Below, piece after piece: positions 36,811 through 44,505 of a DNA stretch of 46,349 bases. Where the stretch lies: the NCBI RefSeq assembly GCF_023051105.1, contig NZ_JALKIL010000038.1, positions 1 through 46,349 of the forward strand. Direction: 5' to 3'. The DNA is from Anaerobiospirillum sp. NML120449 (GTDB lineage Bacteria > Pseudomonadota > Gammaproteobacteria > Enterobacterales > Succinivibrionaceae). The position numbers and the translations under genes were made by a program. Numbering within the stretch: position 1 is the stretch's first letter; each line of letters starts with the position of its first letter. The notes under the pieces were generated by a model. It had not been told where the DNA came from. It worked only from the letters and a program-made list of their open reading frames with translations, and made no database searches.

Positions 36811-38169
36811 ATGCAGAATCTTGATATCGCAAAATTTGGTGGTACCTCCGTTGCCAATTACGAGGCCATGAACAAGTGTGTTGATGTGGTTACCCAGAAC
36901 CCTGACACCAAACTGGTCGTGGTCAGTGCCTGTGCCGGTGTTACCAATCTGTTGGTTGAACTTGCCTCAGGTGCTCCTGACAGCACCAAACGTGAGGAAA
37001 TCATCTCCCAGATTTTTGCCATTCATAAAGCTATTTTCGAAAATCTCCCTGACAGCGAGCGCCATGAGGCAGTTGTCAACGAGTATCTGTCCACAGTACG
37101 CGATCTGTCCGTTCAGGCTACCATGACCCGTACTGACATGGTTACCGACCGCCTTGTCTCCCACGGCGAGCTCATGTCCTCCTATCTGATTACCGAGATC
37201 TTCAAGCAGCGCGGTTTCAAGTCCGTATGCTTTGATGTCCGTCAGGTAATGCGTACTGATTCCACCTATGGCAAGGCAGTGGCTCTGGTTGAGGTTATTT
37301 CAACTCTGACCAGGCAGCATCTGCAGCCAATTCTGGACAGCGGTGACACCATTGTGGTCACCCAGGGTTTCATCGGCGCTGACTCCAGCGGCCAGACTAC
37401 TACTCTGGGCCGTGGCGGCTCTGACTACTCAGCTGCTTTGCTTGGTGAGGCCTGCCATGCCAGCACTATTTCCATCTGGACTGACGTACCAGGTGTTTAC
37501 ACCACCGACCCGCGTCTGGTTCCTGAGGCCATGCCTATCTCTGAGCTGACCTATCTTGAGGCTGCTGAGATGGCCACCTTCGGTGCCAAGATCCTTCACC
37601 CTTCCACTCTGGTACCTGCCGTAAGATGCGGCATTCCAGTATATGTAGGCTCAAGCAAGGAGCCTGAGAAGGGCGGTACATGGGTTCGTCCAACTACCGA
37701 TCACTCACCATCTTTCCGCGCTGTAGCCCTGCGCCGCAATCAGACCCTGATTGTGCTCTCTTCACCTAAGATGGTTGGTGCTACCGGGTTCCTTGCCGAA
37801 GTATTCAGCATCTTTGCCAAGTACCGTCTGTCCGTTGATCTGGTATCAACCTCAGAGGTATCCATTGCCATTACCCTCGATGCCGGTTCTCAGACCTCAG
37901 GTCTGTCCAACATCCCTGAGGCCCTGTTCCATGAGCTGCGTGAGTTCTGCCATGTCAAGGTAGAAAGCGGTCTGGCTCTGGTAGCTGTAATTGGCAACAA
38001 CATGGCCCGCACTCCTCACATCACCGCAGAAGTGTTCTCATCTATCGACAGCTATCCTGTACGTATGATTTGCTATGGCGCCTCCAGCCACAACCTGTGC
38101 TTCCTGGTAGGCGAAAGCGAAGCTGTTGAGGTTCTGACCCACCTGCACAAGAGCCTGCTCGAACGCTAA
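36811..38169 (+). CDS. lysC: Aspartokinase III-type (lysine-sensitive family)
   Basis: Phosphorylates aspartate with ATP, the first step to lysine, threonine, methionine and diaminopimelate. The 452 residues match E. coli LysC closely. Seen: KFGGTSVANYEAM (8-20), VSHGELMSSYL, FDVRQVMRTD, VVTQGFIGADSSGQTTTLGRGGSDYSAALLGEA, WTDVPGVYTTDPRLV, EAAEMATFGAKILHPSTL, and the C-terminal ACT domains (LAEVFSIFAKYRLSVDLVSTSEVSIAITLD; VAVIGNNMARTPHI; MICYGASSHNLCFLV). The E. coli enzyme is inhibited by lysine through the ACT domains, and the same is likely here. No homoserine dehydrogenase domain is fused. No lysine riboswitch was recognised upstream; instead there are inverted repeats and a short leader frame. 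Confidence 0.97.
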   Translation: MQNLDIAKFGGTSVANYEAMNKCVDVVTQNPDTKLVVVSACAGVTNLLVELASGAPDSTKREEIISQIFAIHKAIFENLPDSERHEAVVNEYLSTVRDLSVQATMTRTDMVTDRLVSHGELMSSYLITEIFKQRGFKSVCFDVRQVMRTDSTYGKAVALVEVISTLTRQHLQPILDSGDTIVVTQGFIGADSSGQTTTLGRGGSDYSAALLGEACHASTISIWTDVPGVYTTDPRLVPEAMPISELTYLEAAEMATFGAKILHPSTLVPAVRCGIPVYVGSSKEPEKGGTWVRPTTDHSPSFRAVALRRNQTLIVLSSPKMVGATGFLAEVFSIFAKYRLSVDLVSTSEVSIAITLDAGSQTSGLSNIPEALFHELREFCHVKVESGLALVAVIGNNMARTPHITAEVFSSIDSYPVRMICYGASSHNLCFLVGESEAVEVLTHLHKSLLER

Positions 38170-38671
38170 GCCCTGGCACACCCGGCCGCCGCAGGCTCCA
38201 GCTGGCCGCCTCACTGGCCCGTCTGGCTGCCCTGCAGGCGTCCCGGCCGGCCCATAAAGACAAAGGCACTGTCCGATTCACTCAGACAGTGCCTTTGTCA
38301 TATCTGCACACGAGCCTTTCATCCGATTCGGCCCGGGCACTCCGGCCCCCAGGCAGCCGCCCAGGCAACCTCCCTGGCCAGGATGTCTGAGCTCAGACAT
38401 TTTCAGCCCAGCTCATACATGTCAGCTGCGCACATGCAAGGTAGGCAGGCTCTGTGATTTGCAGTCAGCCATGCTGTTCATACCATGTGGCCATGCAGCT
38501 GCGCAGCAGCGGTTGCTGCAGCTACAACAGGTCAGGCAGCATTATGGCTCATGGCCATGTCCAGCAGTTGTCAGCTCAACCCGCTGACATCAGCAGCACA
38601 GTGCTGCGTGCACAAAGCATGATGCCATGCTGTGCCGCGAAAGAGCATCAGCTCAGGTAAGGCCGCTGTTA
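38170..38671. other. Convergent spacer between lysC and Nudix gene
   Basis: Contains only the symmetric terminator at 38259-38299 and CAGCTGC-rich DNA. No gene supported. Confidence 0.6.
38259..38299 (+). terminator. Terminator of lysC (bidirectional form)
   Basis: GACAAAGGCACTGTC and GACAGTGCCTTTGTC, a perfect 15-bp stem with an 11-base loop. There is no external T run. Its symmetry and position between convergent genes suit termination in both directions. Confidence 0.75.
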
Positions 38672-39202
38672 TCAGAGCAGGCCGCGCTCGCGGGACAGAC
38701 GCATAATCTCCTCAAAGGCAATGAAGCTGTCGCGGGCACACTGGCTCTTAAGGGCCATAAGCTCGGACTCGGAGAGCATCATGATGCCGCTGACTTCACT
38801 CTTCTGGCGGGAGGTGATGCAGTCACCCTTGCACAGGTAGAGATTGGCCATGACAAAGCCGTCGGATACGGCATAAGGAATGAGCAGCTTGCCCAGATGA
38901 GTAAAGGTCAGGTTCTTGTTGGCTGACACGTCTATGCCCACTTCCTCAAGCAGCTCGCGGGCAGCGCTTTCATGCACATCCTCACCGCTCTGTACTACAC
39001 CGCCTACACAGGCATCAAAGAAACCAGGAGCATAATCCTTGGTCAGGGTACGCAGCTCTACCAGGATGCGGCCCTTGCTGTCGACAACGGCCACGTAGGT
39101 AGAGCGGTGCGGCAGCAGATTGGCCCTCATAACAGAGCGTGGTACGGTATCAATGACCTCATCATCACGGTTAATAATATCGACCATTTCTACTTTGGCC
39201 AT
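38672..39202 (-). CDS. Nudix hydrolase, YfcD-like
   Basis: A 176-residue Nudix protein most like E. coli YfcD (IPP-isomerase-like subgroup; substrate not established). Seen: the N-terminal MVDIINRDDEVIDTVPRSVMRANLLPHRST block typical of the subgroup, then PGFFDACVGGVV and a complete Nudix box Gly68 to Ile90 (G-x5-E-x7-REL-x-EE-x-G-I; GVVQSGE, ...ARELLEEVGI), which binds the metal and diphosphate. The start at 39202 (MAKVEMVD) is set by AGGAG 6 bases upstream; the frame is open 75 codons further but that part is not protein-like. It is convergent with lysC. Confidence 0.93.
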   Translation of the reverse strand: MAKVEMVDIINRDDEVIDTVPRSVMRANLLPHRSTYVAVVDSKGRILVELRTLTKDYAPGFFDACVGGVVQSGEDVHESAARELLEEVGIDVSANKNLTFTHLGKLLIPYAVSDGFVMANLYLCKGDCITSRQKSEVSGIMMLSESELMALKSQCARDSFIAFEEIMRLSRERGLL

Positions 39203-39681
39203 GGCATTCTCCTGAGGTGAGTTAAGACAAGCTCTCCGGCCGCAGCTGCGTAGCAGTACGCTGCGCAGCAAACAGCCCTGAGGCCGATCGTCAACGGGAT
39301 AATTCTGCATTTGCAGCCCGTGACTATTATAATGCCTGACGCACAGCCACAGACCTGCAGCCCGCCGTGGTGCACACTCAGGGATGATGACATGCTGTGG
39401 TTCGACAGGAGCTCTGGACAGACGCAATGGCCGCAGCCAGCTTCAGCCCCTGCCGCAGGACCTGCGCTCCCCCATACTGAGACTGAAAGCAGCATTATGA
39501 CGACCTGCTGAGCTCATAGCCGAGCCATCGGCCATGATGCCGGAACTACTCTGTGAACTTGGCAGTACCCGGCGAACGTTACTGAGCTGGAGCCGCTGCA
39601 GCCACTGCCAAAGCAAGCTCATACCCGGCTCCGCCGGGTCATATGCTCACCTGACTAATCCTTACAACCTGAAGGATAAAT
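39203..39681. other. Divergent spacer between Nudix gene and slyX
   Basis: 479 bases with a perfect ACCCGGC/GCCGGGT hairpin (39623-39639) 43 bases before slyX. Promoters for both genes should lie here but none stands out. No gene supported. Confidence 0.55.
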
Positions 39682-39927
39682 ATGCACACTGAAGAACAAT
39701 ACCTGCAGCTGCTCAAGCGCTGCGAGCGCCTAGAACAAGACAATGAAAAGATGCAGGAAAGAATAGCCTGGCTTGAGCTTTCACTCCATGAGAACGGTAC
39801 TTTCCTTGATGAGATGCTGCGCCGTATGGATAAGGCCGAAAAGCAGATACGCTTTCTGGCCTCCATGCAGTCAGAGCCTTCAGCCGTACGCCCGGAAAGC
39901 GAAGAGACCCCGCCTCCGCACTACTGA
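39682..39927 (+). CDS. slyX: SlyX family protein
   Basis: An 81-residue protein, nearly all predicted alpha-helical coiled coil (LLKRCERLEQDNEKMQERIAWLELSLHENGTFLDEMLRRMDKAEKQIRFL), ending in the family hallmark EETPPPHY, the same last eight residues as E. coli SlyX. It is probably a cytoplasmic oligomer; its function is not established (E. coli slyX is named from lysis by phage phiX174). The ATG has AAGGA 7 bases upstream. Confidence 0.93.
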   Translation: MHTEEQYLQLLKRCERLEQDNEKMQERIAWLELSLHENGTFLDEMLRRMDKAEKQIRFLASMQSEPSAVRPESEETPPPHY

Positions 39928-39989
39928 CCGCCCCGCCATCAGCCCAAGCTGCTGGCATTTGCAGCCACAGACCATGCCCTGTGGGCCTG

Positions 39990-40076
39990 CGCTGACGGCT
40001 GGAAGCTCACGGACGGATTCTGGAGGCTGCAAGCTAAAAGACGGAGTCTGGAGGCTGCAAGCTCATGGACGGAGTG
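39990..40076. repeat. 28-bp tandem repeat, ~3 copies
   Basis: TGGAGGCTGCAAGCT plus an ACGGAGTC-type tail; units start near 39993 (degenerate), 40021 and 40049. Confidence 0.85.
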
Positions 40077-40961
40077 CTGCCGCTGCATGCGCATGCCAGG
40101 GACAGCTGTCAGCCCCAGTCATGTGAGCTAAGAAAGGCTCAGCATGGACTAAAATCATGCTCATGAGCTGCCCCCGCAGCCCAGAGGCCTAATGGATAAA
40201 GTTGAGCACGCGGTCAAAAAGATTCCACCTGGCAGCTGCATAGCCGGGACAAAGCTCTGTCCAGTGGTTACAGGAATGGTGCAGCTCAGATAAAGTTACA
40301 GTAGCGCCGTCAGATGACAGGCACAAGAGAGCCCCACGGATGATGCCCTCAGGCACGCTGCCTTTCGGGGAATCAGGCACACAGGATATGAATATGCCCA
40401 GAGTGGTTTAAATCAGAGATGGGATTTGCCTTGTGGACAGGGGCAATGGTCAGATGGTCCAGATACCTGTTAAGCACTGCCGTAGCTAGGTCTATGCAGG
40501 TAACCAGGTCAGCATCATTGTGGAGAATGGCGCGCCTTACCATGAGTCCGGATACAGGCGCATAAAGAAAAGTGTATGTCTGATACTGTGTCTGACACTC
40601 ATATGCGGCGGTGCTCATAAGTTCTACTCAGGCCATCCCTTTCAGGGCTTTGCTTACCTGCTGCTGACTTTGTTCTACCGCCCATAACCAGCCAGCTATC
40701 ACAACAGCAGTCCATGCTGCCCGAGAGCCTTGCACATAGCATAGACGACACTCTGAGTGCCGCCGGTGGCTGCCATGGCATCTACCTGCCCCTGGAGGTG
40801 GTATTTGCAGACTTTCAAAAAACTGCAGCAAGCCAACCTGACAGTGAGGGATTCATCAACATCTGAGCCGCATTCAGACATCAAGATCCGGGCATCGCTG
40901 ACTGACCTTCTGCAGAGTAATGTGCAAAGCCGGATCATCACATGTCGGCTCCATAATGGCA

Positions 40962-41005
40962 AACGGCCCGGGGCCCCACCATGAAGCGGGGCTTTCCGGG
41001 CCGTT
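40962..41005 (-). terminator. Terminator of the Pmp3-like gene
   Basis: AACGGCCCGG and CCGGGCCGTT pair (10 bp), with an inner GCCCC/GGGGC helix. On the minus strand the 3' arm ends GTTTGCC. About 30 bases past the stop. Confidence 0.75.
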
Positions 41006-41034
41006 ATGTCTGAAGCTGACCGCAAGGTCTGTAC

Positions 41035-41226
41035 TTATTTCATTCTCAAAGCAGCTTCAATCTTCTTATCGGCATTGTACTGGCTCAGCGAGTATACTGC
41101 CCAGATTGCTGCCGGAATCCATCCTATAAGCGTACACTGCAGAACAAAACAGAGAAAACCGGCCAATGGTCTGCCGATGGTAAAGAAGCCCAGCCATGGA
41201 AACACCAGACAGATTAATAAACGCAT
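41035..41226 (-). CDS. Small membrane protein, Pmp3/YqaE-like
   Basis: A 63-residue protein with two hydrophobic segments (about 3-30 and 33-47) and a charged C-terminus (SQYNADKKIEAALRMK). The order Pro-x-Leu-Gly near the start, LLQCTLIGWIPAAIWAVY-like second helix and short polar tail resembles the Pmp3/YqaE (UPF0057) stress-related membrane peptides, though it is about 10 residues longer. AGGAG lies 9 bases before the ATG, and a terminator follows, so it is a real gene. The exact family is moderate confidence. Confidence 0.78.
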   Translation of the reverse strand: MRLLICLVFPWLGFFTIGRPLAGFLCFVLQCTLIGWIPAAIWAVYSLSQYNADKKIEAALRMK

Positions 41227-41640
41227 GTGACGTTACTCCTGAAATAATTTTGTTTAACAATGTCTCTATCATTACATAAGAAAAACAGGAAAAGCACAGC
41301 ATCGTACATGTTCATTTTGTCCGATCCATAACAGTGCAAAATATACTGCCACTGGAGTGTCAAGTTCAGATAAACAGCATGCTAATAAGGTTTTGCCAGA
41401 AATAAACAGCACAGTAATGCTGCTAAATTAGCATGGGCCTGGAAATTGCTTCACATATTTTTCGGCTGGCTTTACTGTCAGCCCGTCACATGCTTAGCTG
41501 GCTTATTCAGTCATGAGGCATGCACCGCAGGACTGAAGCAGCAGTTTACAGTCTGCAGCAGGTCTGTTCTTTCTTTATGTCATTGAGATCCGCTCAGTCA
41601 GATCTTCATGATTGTTAGTACAAAACATTCAGGAGTACTT
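41227..41640. other. Divergent spacer before the DUF805 cluster
   Basis: 414 bases, more AT-rich than the gaps to the left. It must hold the promoters of both flanking genes; no clear -35/-10 pair could be chosen. No gene supported. Confidence 0.5.
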
Positions 41641-42294
41641 ATGATCCAGTTCCAGGATGCAGTCAAGTCATGCATGACTGTTAACTATCGCAACTTTAAA
41701 GGCCGTGCCCCACGTTCAGAGTACTGGTGGTTCATGCTGTTCTACGGCATTGTGAACGTAGTAAGCTCTCAAATCTCTGCCATTTCCTATATTGGTCCTA
41801 TTGCCTCTCTGGCAATATCAATTGCCATGTTCATCCCATATCTGGCCGTTTCAGTAAGACGCTTCCATGATCTGGACAAGAGCGGTATGCCAGCTATTCT
41901 GGCAATCATTATGCCTCCAGTTTTAAGCCTCCTTGCAACTGTGTTCGGCGTTCTTGGCTTACTGTTATTAAGCGAAGGCATGCTGACACTCAGTGCAGTG
42001 TTATGGCTCCTTACTGCTGCAGCTGCCATTTACCTCATTATTCAGACTGTGCGTCCAGGCACCACAGGTGACAATCAGTTCGGACCTGACCCACTGGCTG
42101 TCTATACTGCCCAGCAGGCTGCCCAGGCTGCACAGGCTGCCCAGGCTGCAATTGTTGCAGCGCAGATGAGCGCCCAGGCCCAGCAGGACCAGGCAGCAGA
42201 ACAGGGCGTAGCCGCACAGCAGCCAGCCCCTGAGGCTCCGCAGGGCTTCACCCCTCCGCCACCACCAGGTGCAGGTGACAACAAGCAGGGCTGA
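41641..42294 (+). CDS. DUF805 membrane protein with Ala/Gln- and Pro-rich tail
   Basis: A 217-residue inner-membrane protein. The DUF805 hallmarks are present: YRNFKGRAPRSEYWWF (16-31), four hydrophobic helices between about 28 and 135, the loop VRRFHDLDKSG (72-82), and the closing motif PGTTGDNQFGPDP. After it comes a cytoplasmic-looking tail of AAQAAQAAQAA and SAQAQQDQAAEQ repeats, then a PPPPPG stretch ending GDNKQG. Function is unknown for the family. The start at 41641 follows AGGAG by 5 bases; the in-frame codon 11 upstream has no site. The tail is duplicated in decayed form at 43980-44105. It heads a three-gene same-strand group with the TM2 gene and a second DUF805 gene. Confidence 0.92.
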   Translation: MIQFQDAVKSCMTVNYRNFKGRAPRSEYWWFMLFYGIVNVVSSQISAISYIGPIASLAISIAMFIPYLAVSVRRFHDLDKSGMPAILAIIMPPVLSLLATVFGVLGLLLLSEGMLTLSAVLWLLTAAAAIYLIIQTVRPGTTGDNQFGPDPLAVYTAQQAAQAAQAAQAAIVAAQMSAQAQQDQAAEQGVAAQQPAPEAPQGFTPPPPPGAGDNKQG

Positions 42295-42334
42295 TACTGA
42301 GTATCAGATCTGAGCTGCCAGGCAGCACATAGAC

Positions 42335-42368
42335 AACAGGCTCAGTTCATCAGATCTGAGCCTGTTTT
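42335..42368 (+). terminator. Terminator of first DUF805 gene
   Basis: AACAGGCTCAG and CTGAGCCTGTT form a perfect 11-bp stem followed by TTAC. The sequence recurs at 43937 and 44145. A CTGATAC/GTATCAG hairpin overlaps the stop codon just before it. Confidence 0.85.
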
Positions 42369-42488
42369 ACTTAGAATGTAATAATTCGTTATGCTTAATA
42401 TATTAAAAATATAATTTTAAGCTATAGTAATTAATCGCATGTTCCCTGGGGTCTTGCATGCATTATTTCATTCTTGAACGGAGGAATT

Positions 42489-42908
42489 ATGGCAACTATA
42501 GTCGGAATTCAGGAAGGCTTTTTTATCGTTGAAACTGGGGATGGAAGCACAATTTCTGTTCCGTTCATCAGATCAAGAGGCGAGATTGAGCTGGGCATGG
42601 ACGTACATCTGATGTTATTTAATGGATTCCCATATGTATTGAATAAAGGAATTGACATCAACCCGCCCCCACCACTACCACCAAAAGTTGACACTATCAG
42701 CAATGCCAGGAAGTCTATTTATTCCTTATTAAGTTTTCCTTTACCTCTGGGGGCTTTAGGTATTCATAAGTTCTATACGGGACGTTATTTAGCAGGACTC
42801 TTTTACATACTGATGGCTCCAACTGGCCTGTCCGTGCTGTTATCTACCTTTGATTTTCTTATGGGGTTAATTAAAAAAACTGACACGAATGGCCATATAA
42901 CCTTTTAA
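42489..42908 (+). CDS. TM2-domain membrane protein
   Basis: A 139-residue protein. The N-terminal 60 residues form a small beta-rich domain (ATIVGIQEGFFIVETGDGSTISVPFIRSRGEIELGMDVHLMLFNGFPYVL), perhaps OB- or SH3-like. A Pro-rich hinge (NPPPPLPPK) follows, then a TM2 domain: Ser-rich first helix (ARKSIYSLLSFPLPLGALG), the signature GIHKFYTGRYLAGLFYIL and a second helix. TM2 proteins are small membrane proteins of mostly unknown function. The ATG at 42489 has GGAGGAATT directly upstream. DNA here and in the next gene is distinctly more AT-rich than the rest of the window, which suggests acquisition. Confidence 0.9.
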   Translation: MATIVGIQEGFFIVETGDGSTISVPFIRSRGEIELGMDVHLMLFNGFPYVLNKGIDINPPPPLPPKVDTISNARKSIYSLLSFPLPLGALGIHKFYTGRYLAGLFYILMAPTGLSVLLSTFDFLMGLIKKTDTNGHITF

Positions 42909-42952
42909 TAATCATTTAATTTGCAAATAATATGATTATTAGTGGAGATGTT

Positions 42953-43798
42953 ATGTATCATAGAATTAATCTGGCAAGACTAAGCCTTTTTACCAACCTC
43001 TTTAATATTCGTGGCAGAGCAAGCAAGTATGAGTATCATGCAATAGTTACTGCATTTCTCTTTTATCTTATTTTCTGCGAGTTTCTGGTCTCCCAATTAA
43101 TACTTATTGAAGGGATACCTGAATTAATTAGAATGGCTTATTTTTACCATACATATGTTATTCATGCCATATCACTATGGTTTATCTTGGCTATTTTTAC
43201 AGCAACTATAAGGCGACTTCACGACTCAAATAAGTCAATATTATGGCTGTTAATTCCGATTATAGCAGCGCCATCTTCATTCGTATTTGTTATTTTTTCT
43301 CTACCTTTGGCTGCTGAACAAAGTGAGATATTAAAATACCTTAGTACACCATATATCGGCGAATTTTTGACCACTGGATATAATTCTTACATATGTCTTG
43401 GAATAAGTTTATATATTAATTTGGTCTTCCTATACGTTATTTTTGGATCCGACAGCACTGATTCTTCCAACAGGTATGGAGATATACCTCTGGAGGCACT
43501 GGTAATAGTAGAGCCAGAACCAAACGTATTCAGCGAAATGGAGCCTTACAGTAAAGAAAGAGCAACCTACGACTTCAATTCCGAAACATACAATGCTCAG
43601 AAAGACAATAACGATCCTTTTAATGATGAGTTGAATAGAAGAGCAATGGAACAGCATATATATAACCAGCATCTGAAAAATATAAGACTGCAACAGGAGC
43701 TGGAAGAAACAAAAGCGGAACTGGCTAATAAAAAAAGGATGGAAGCCTATTATGCATATGAAGATGCAAGGAAGAGAAACAACCCTTATGGTTATTAG
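42953..43798 (+). CDS. Second DUF805 membrane protein with coiled-coil tail
   Basis: A 281-residue protein. The DUF805 core contains FNIRGRASKYEYHA, four hydrophobic segments, TIRRLHDSNKS and the closing SNRYGDIPLE. The core is longer than that of the first gene because of a loop near LAAEQSEILKYLSTPYIGEF. The tail differs completely: acidic/polar (VEPEPNVFSEMEPYSKERA) followed by a likely coiled coil (RRAMEQHIYNQHLKNIRLQQELEETKAELANKKRMEAY) and RKRNNPYGY. The start at 42953 is chosen for GTGGAG 5 bases upstream. The third-position-A/T-rich codon use is unlike that of the housekeeping genes. It lies 44 bases after the TM2 gene, so the two are probably co-transcribed and end at 43937-43970. 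Confidence 0.88.
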   Translation: MYHRINLARLSLFTNLFNIRGRASKYEYHAIVTAFLFYLIFCEFLVSQLILIEGIPELIRMAYFYHTYVIHAISLWFILAIFTATIRRLHDSNKSILWLLIPIIAAPSSFVFVIFSLPLAAEQSEILKYLSTPYIGEFLTTGYNSYICLGISLYINLVFLYVIFGSDSTDSSNRYGDIPLEALVIVEPEPNVFSEMEPYSKERATYDFNSETYNAQKDNNDPFNDELNRRAMEQHIYNQHLKNIRLQQELEETKAELANKKRMEAYYAYEDARKRNNPYGY

Positions 43799-43936
43799 CA
43801 GCATTAATTCTTTCATTTGGTGACCTTATGATACTAAAGCCTATCCGGCATGATCTGCTAAAGTTTTAAAGCGCCCTGGCAGGAGAGTAAGCAGATCTTC
43901 CTCATAAGCATAAAGCCTGCTGCTAATACGCAAACT

Positions 43937-43970
43937 GGCTCAGATCTTTAGATCTGAGCCTGTTTCGTTT
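43937..43970 (+). terminator. Terminator after the second DUF805 gene
   Basis: GGCTCAGATC TTTA GATCTGAGCC followed by TGTTTCGTTT. Same stem core as the other two terminators of this cluster. Confidence 0.88.
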
Positions 43971-43979
43971 AGACGGCAG

Positions 43980-44105
43980 GCCGCCCAAACTGCCAGTCTT
44001 GCAGCTCAGATGAACGCGCAGGACAAATCTTCTGACCAGTGCAGAGCAGTACAGCCGCAATCCTCTGATGCTCCGCATGGTACAGGTAAAAACAAGCAAG
44101 GCTGA
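43980..44105 (+). pseudogene. Decayed copy of the first DUF805 gene tail
   Basis: An in-frame 41-codon fragment, AAQTASLAAQMNAQD...APHGTGKNKQG then TGA, matches the tail of the gene at 41641 (AAQAAIVAAQMSAQA...APQG...GDNKQG). The duplication continues past the stop: the CTGATAC/GTATCAG hairpin, GAGCTGCCAGGCAGCACATA and the terminator are all copied with few changes. The membrane part is missing and no ribosome binding site precedes it, so it is a remnant of a duplicated gene. Confidence 0.82.
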
Positions 44106-44144
44106 TACTGAGTATCAGATGTGAGCTGCCAGGCAGCACATAGA

Positions 44145-44180
44145 AAACAGGCTCAGATCATCAGATCTGAGCCTGTTTCA
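44145..44180 (+). terminator. Terminator of the decayed DUF805 copy
   Basis: AAACAGGCTCAGAT and ATCTGAGCCTGTTT form a 14-bp perfect stem followed by CATTTG. Paralogous to 42335-42368. Confidence 0.85.
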
Positions 44181-44505
44181 TTTGTGGGCAGCAGATGGCC
44201 GAAGCATCGGCCGCAGCACTGACATTGACCATAGTGTTTCAGGAATAAAAAACTGCATATATATCAGCTTTTATCAGATGTCACTAAGGGGCGTATGACT
44301 TGATTCTTGTATATGCCCTTGGCAAAATCATCCTGATAAATAAAGGATTCCTTCATCAAGCAAGCGGCGTGGCTGCCCTACATCAATAAAAATCAATAGA
44401 ACACCAGTACTCATAAAACATGATAAATATGCCGTTTAAATTACCCAGGACATCTGCTCAATGTCAGCAGCATTGCGGGGTCAGGCTGTTAATACAGCCT
44501 CGCAG
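44181..44505. other. Spacer between DUF805 remnant and symporter gene
   Basis: 325 bases, AT-rich, with an AGGCTGT/ACAGCCT hairpin (44483-44500) close to the symporter stop but no T run. No gene supported. Confidence 0.55.

Larger units (their letters stand above)
39928..41034. other. 1.1-kb gene-free region
   Basis: Holds a 28-bp repeat (39990-40076) and the terminator at 40962-41005. Open frames at 40189-40618 and 40599-41025 (minus) lack ribosome binding sites. No gene supported. Confidence 0.55.
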
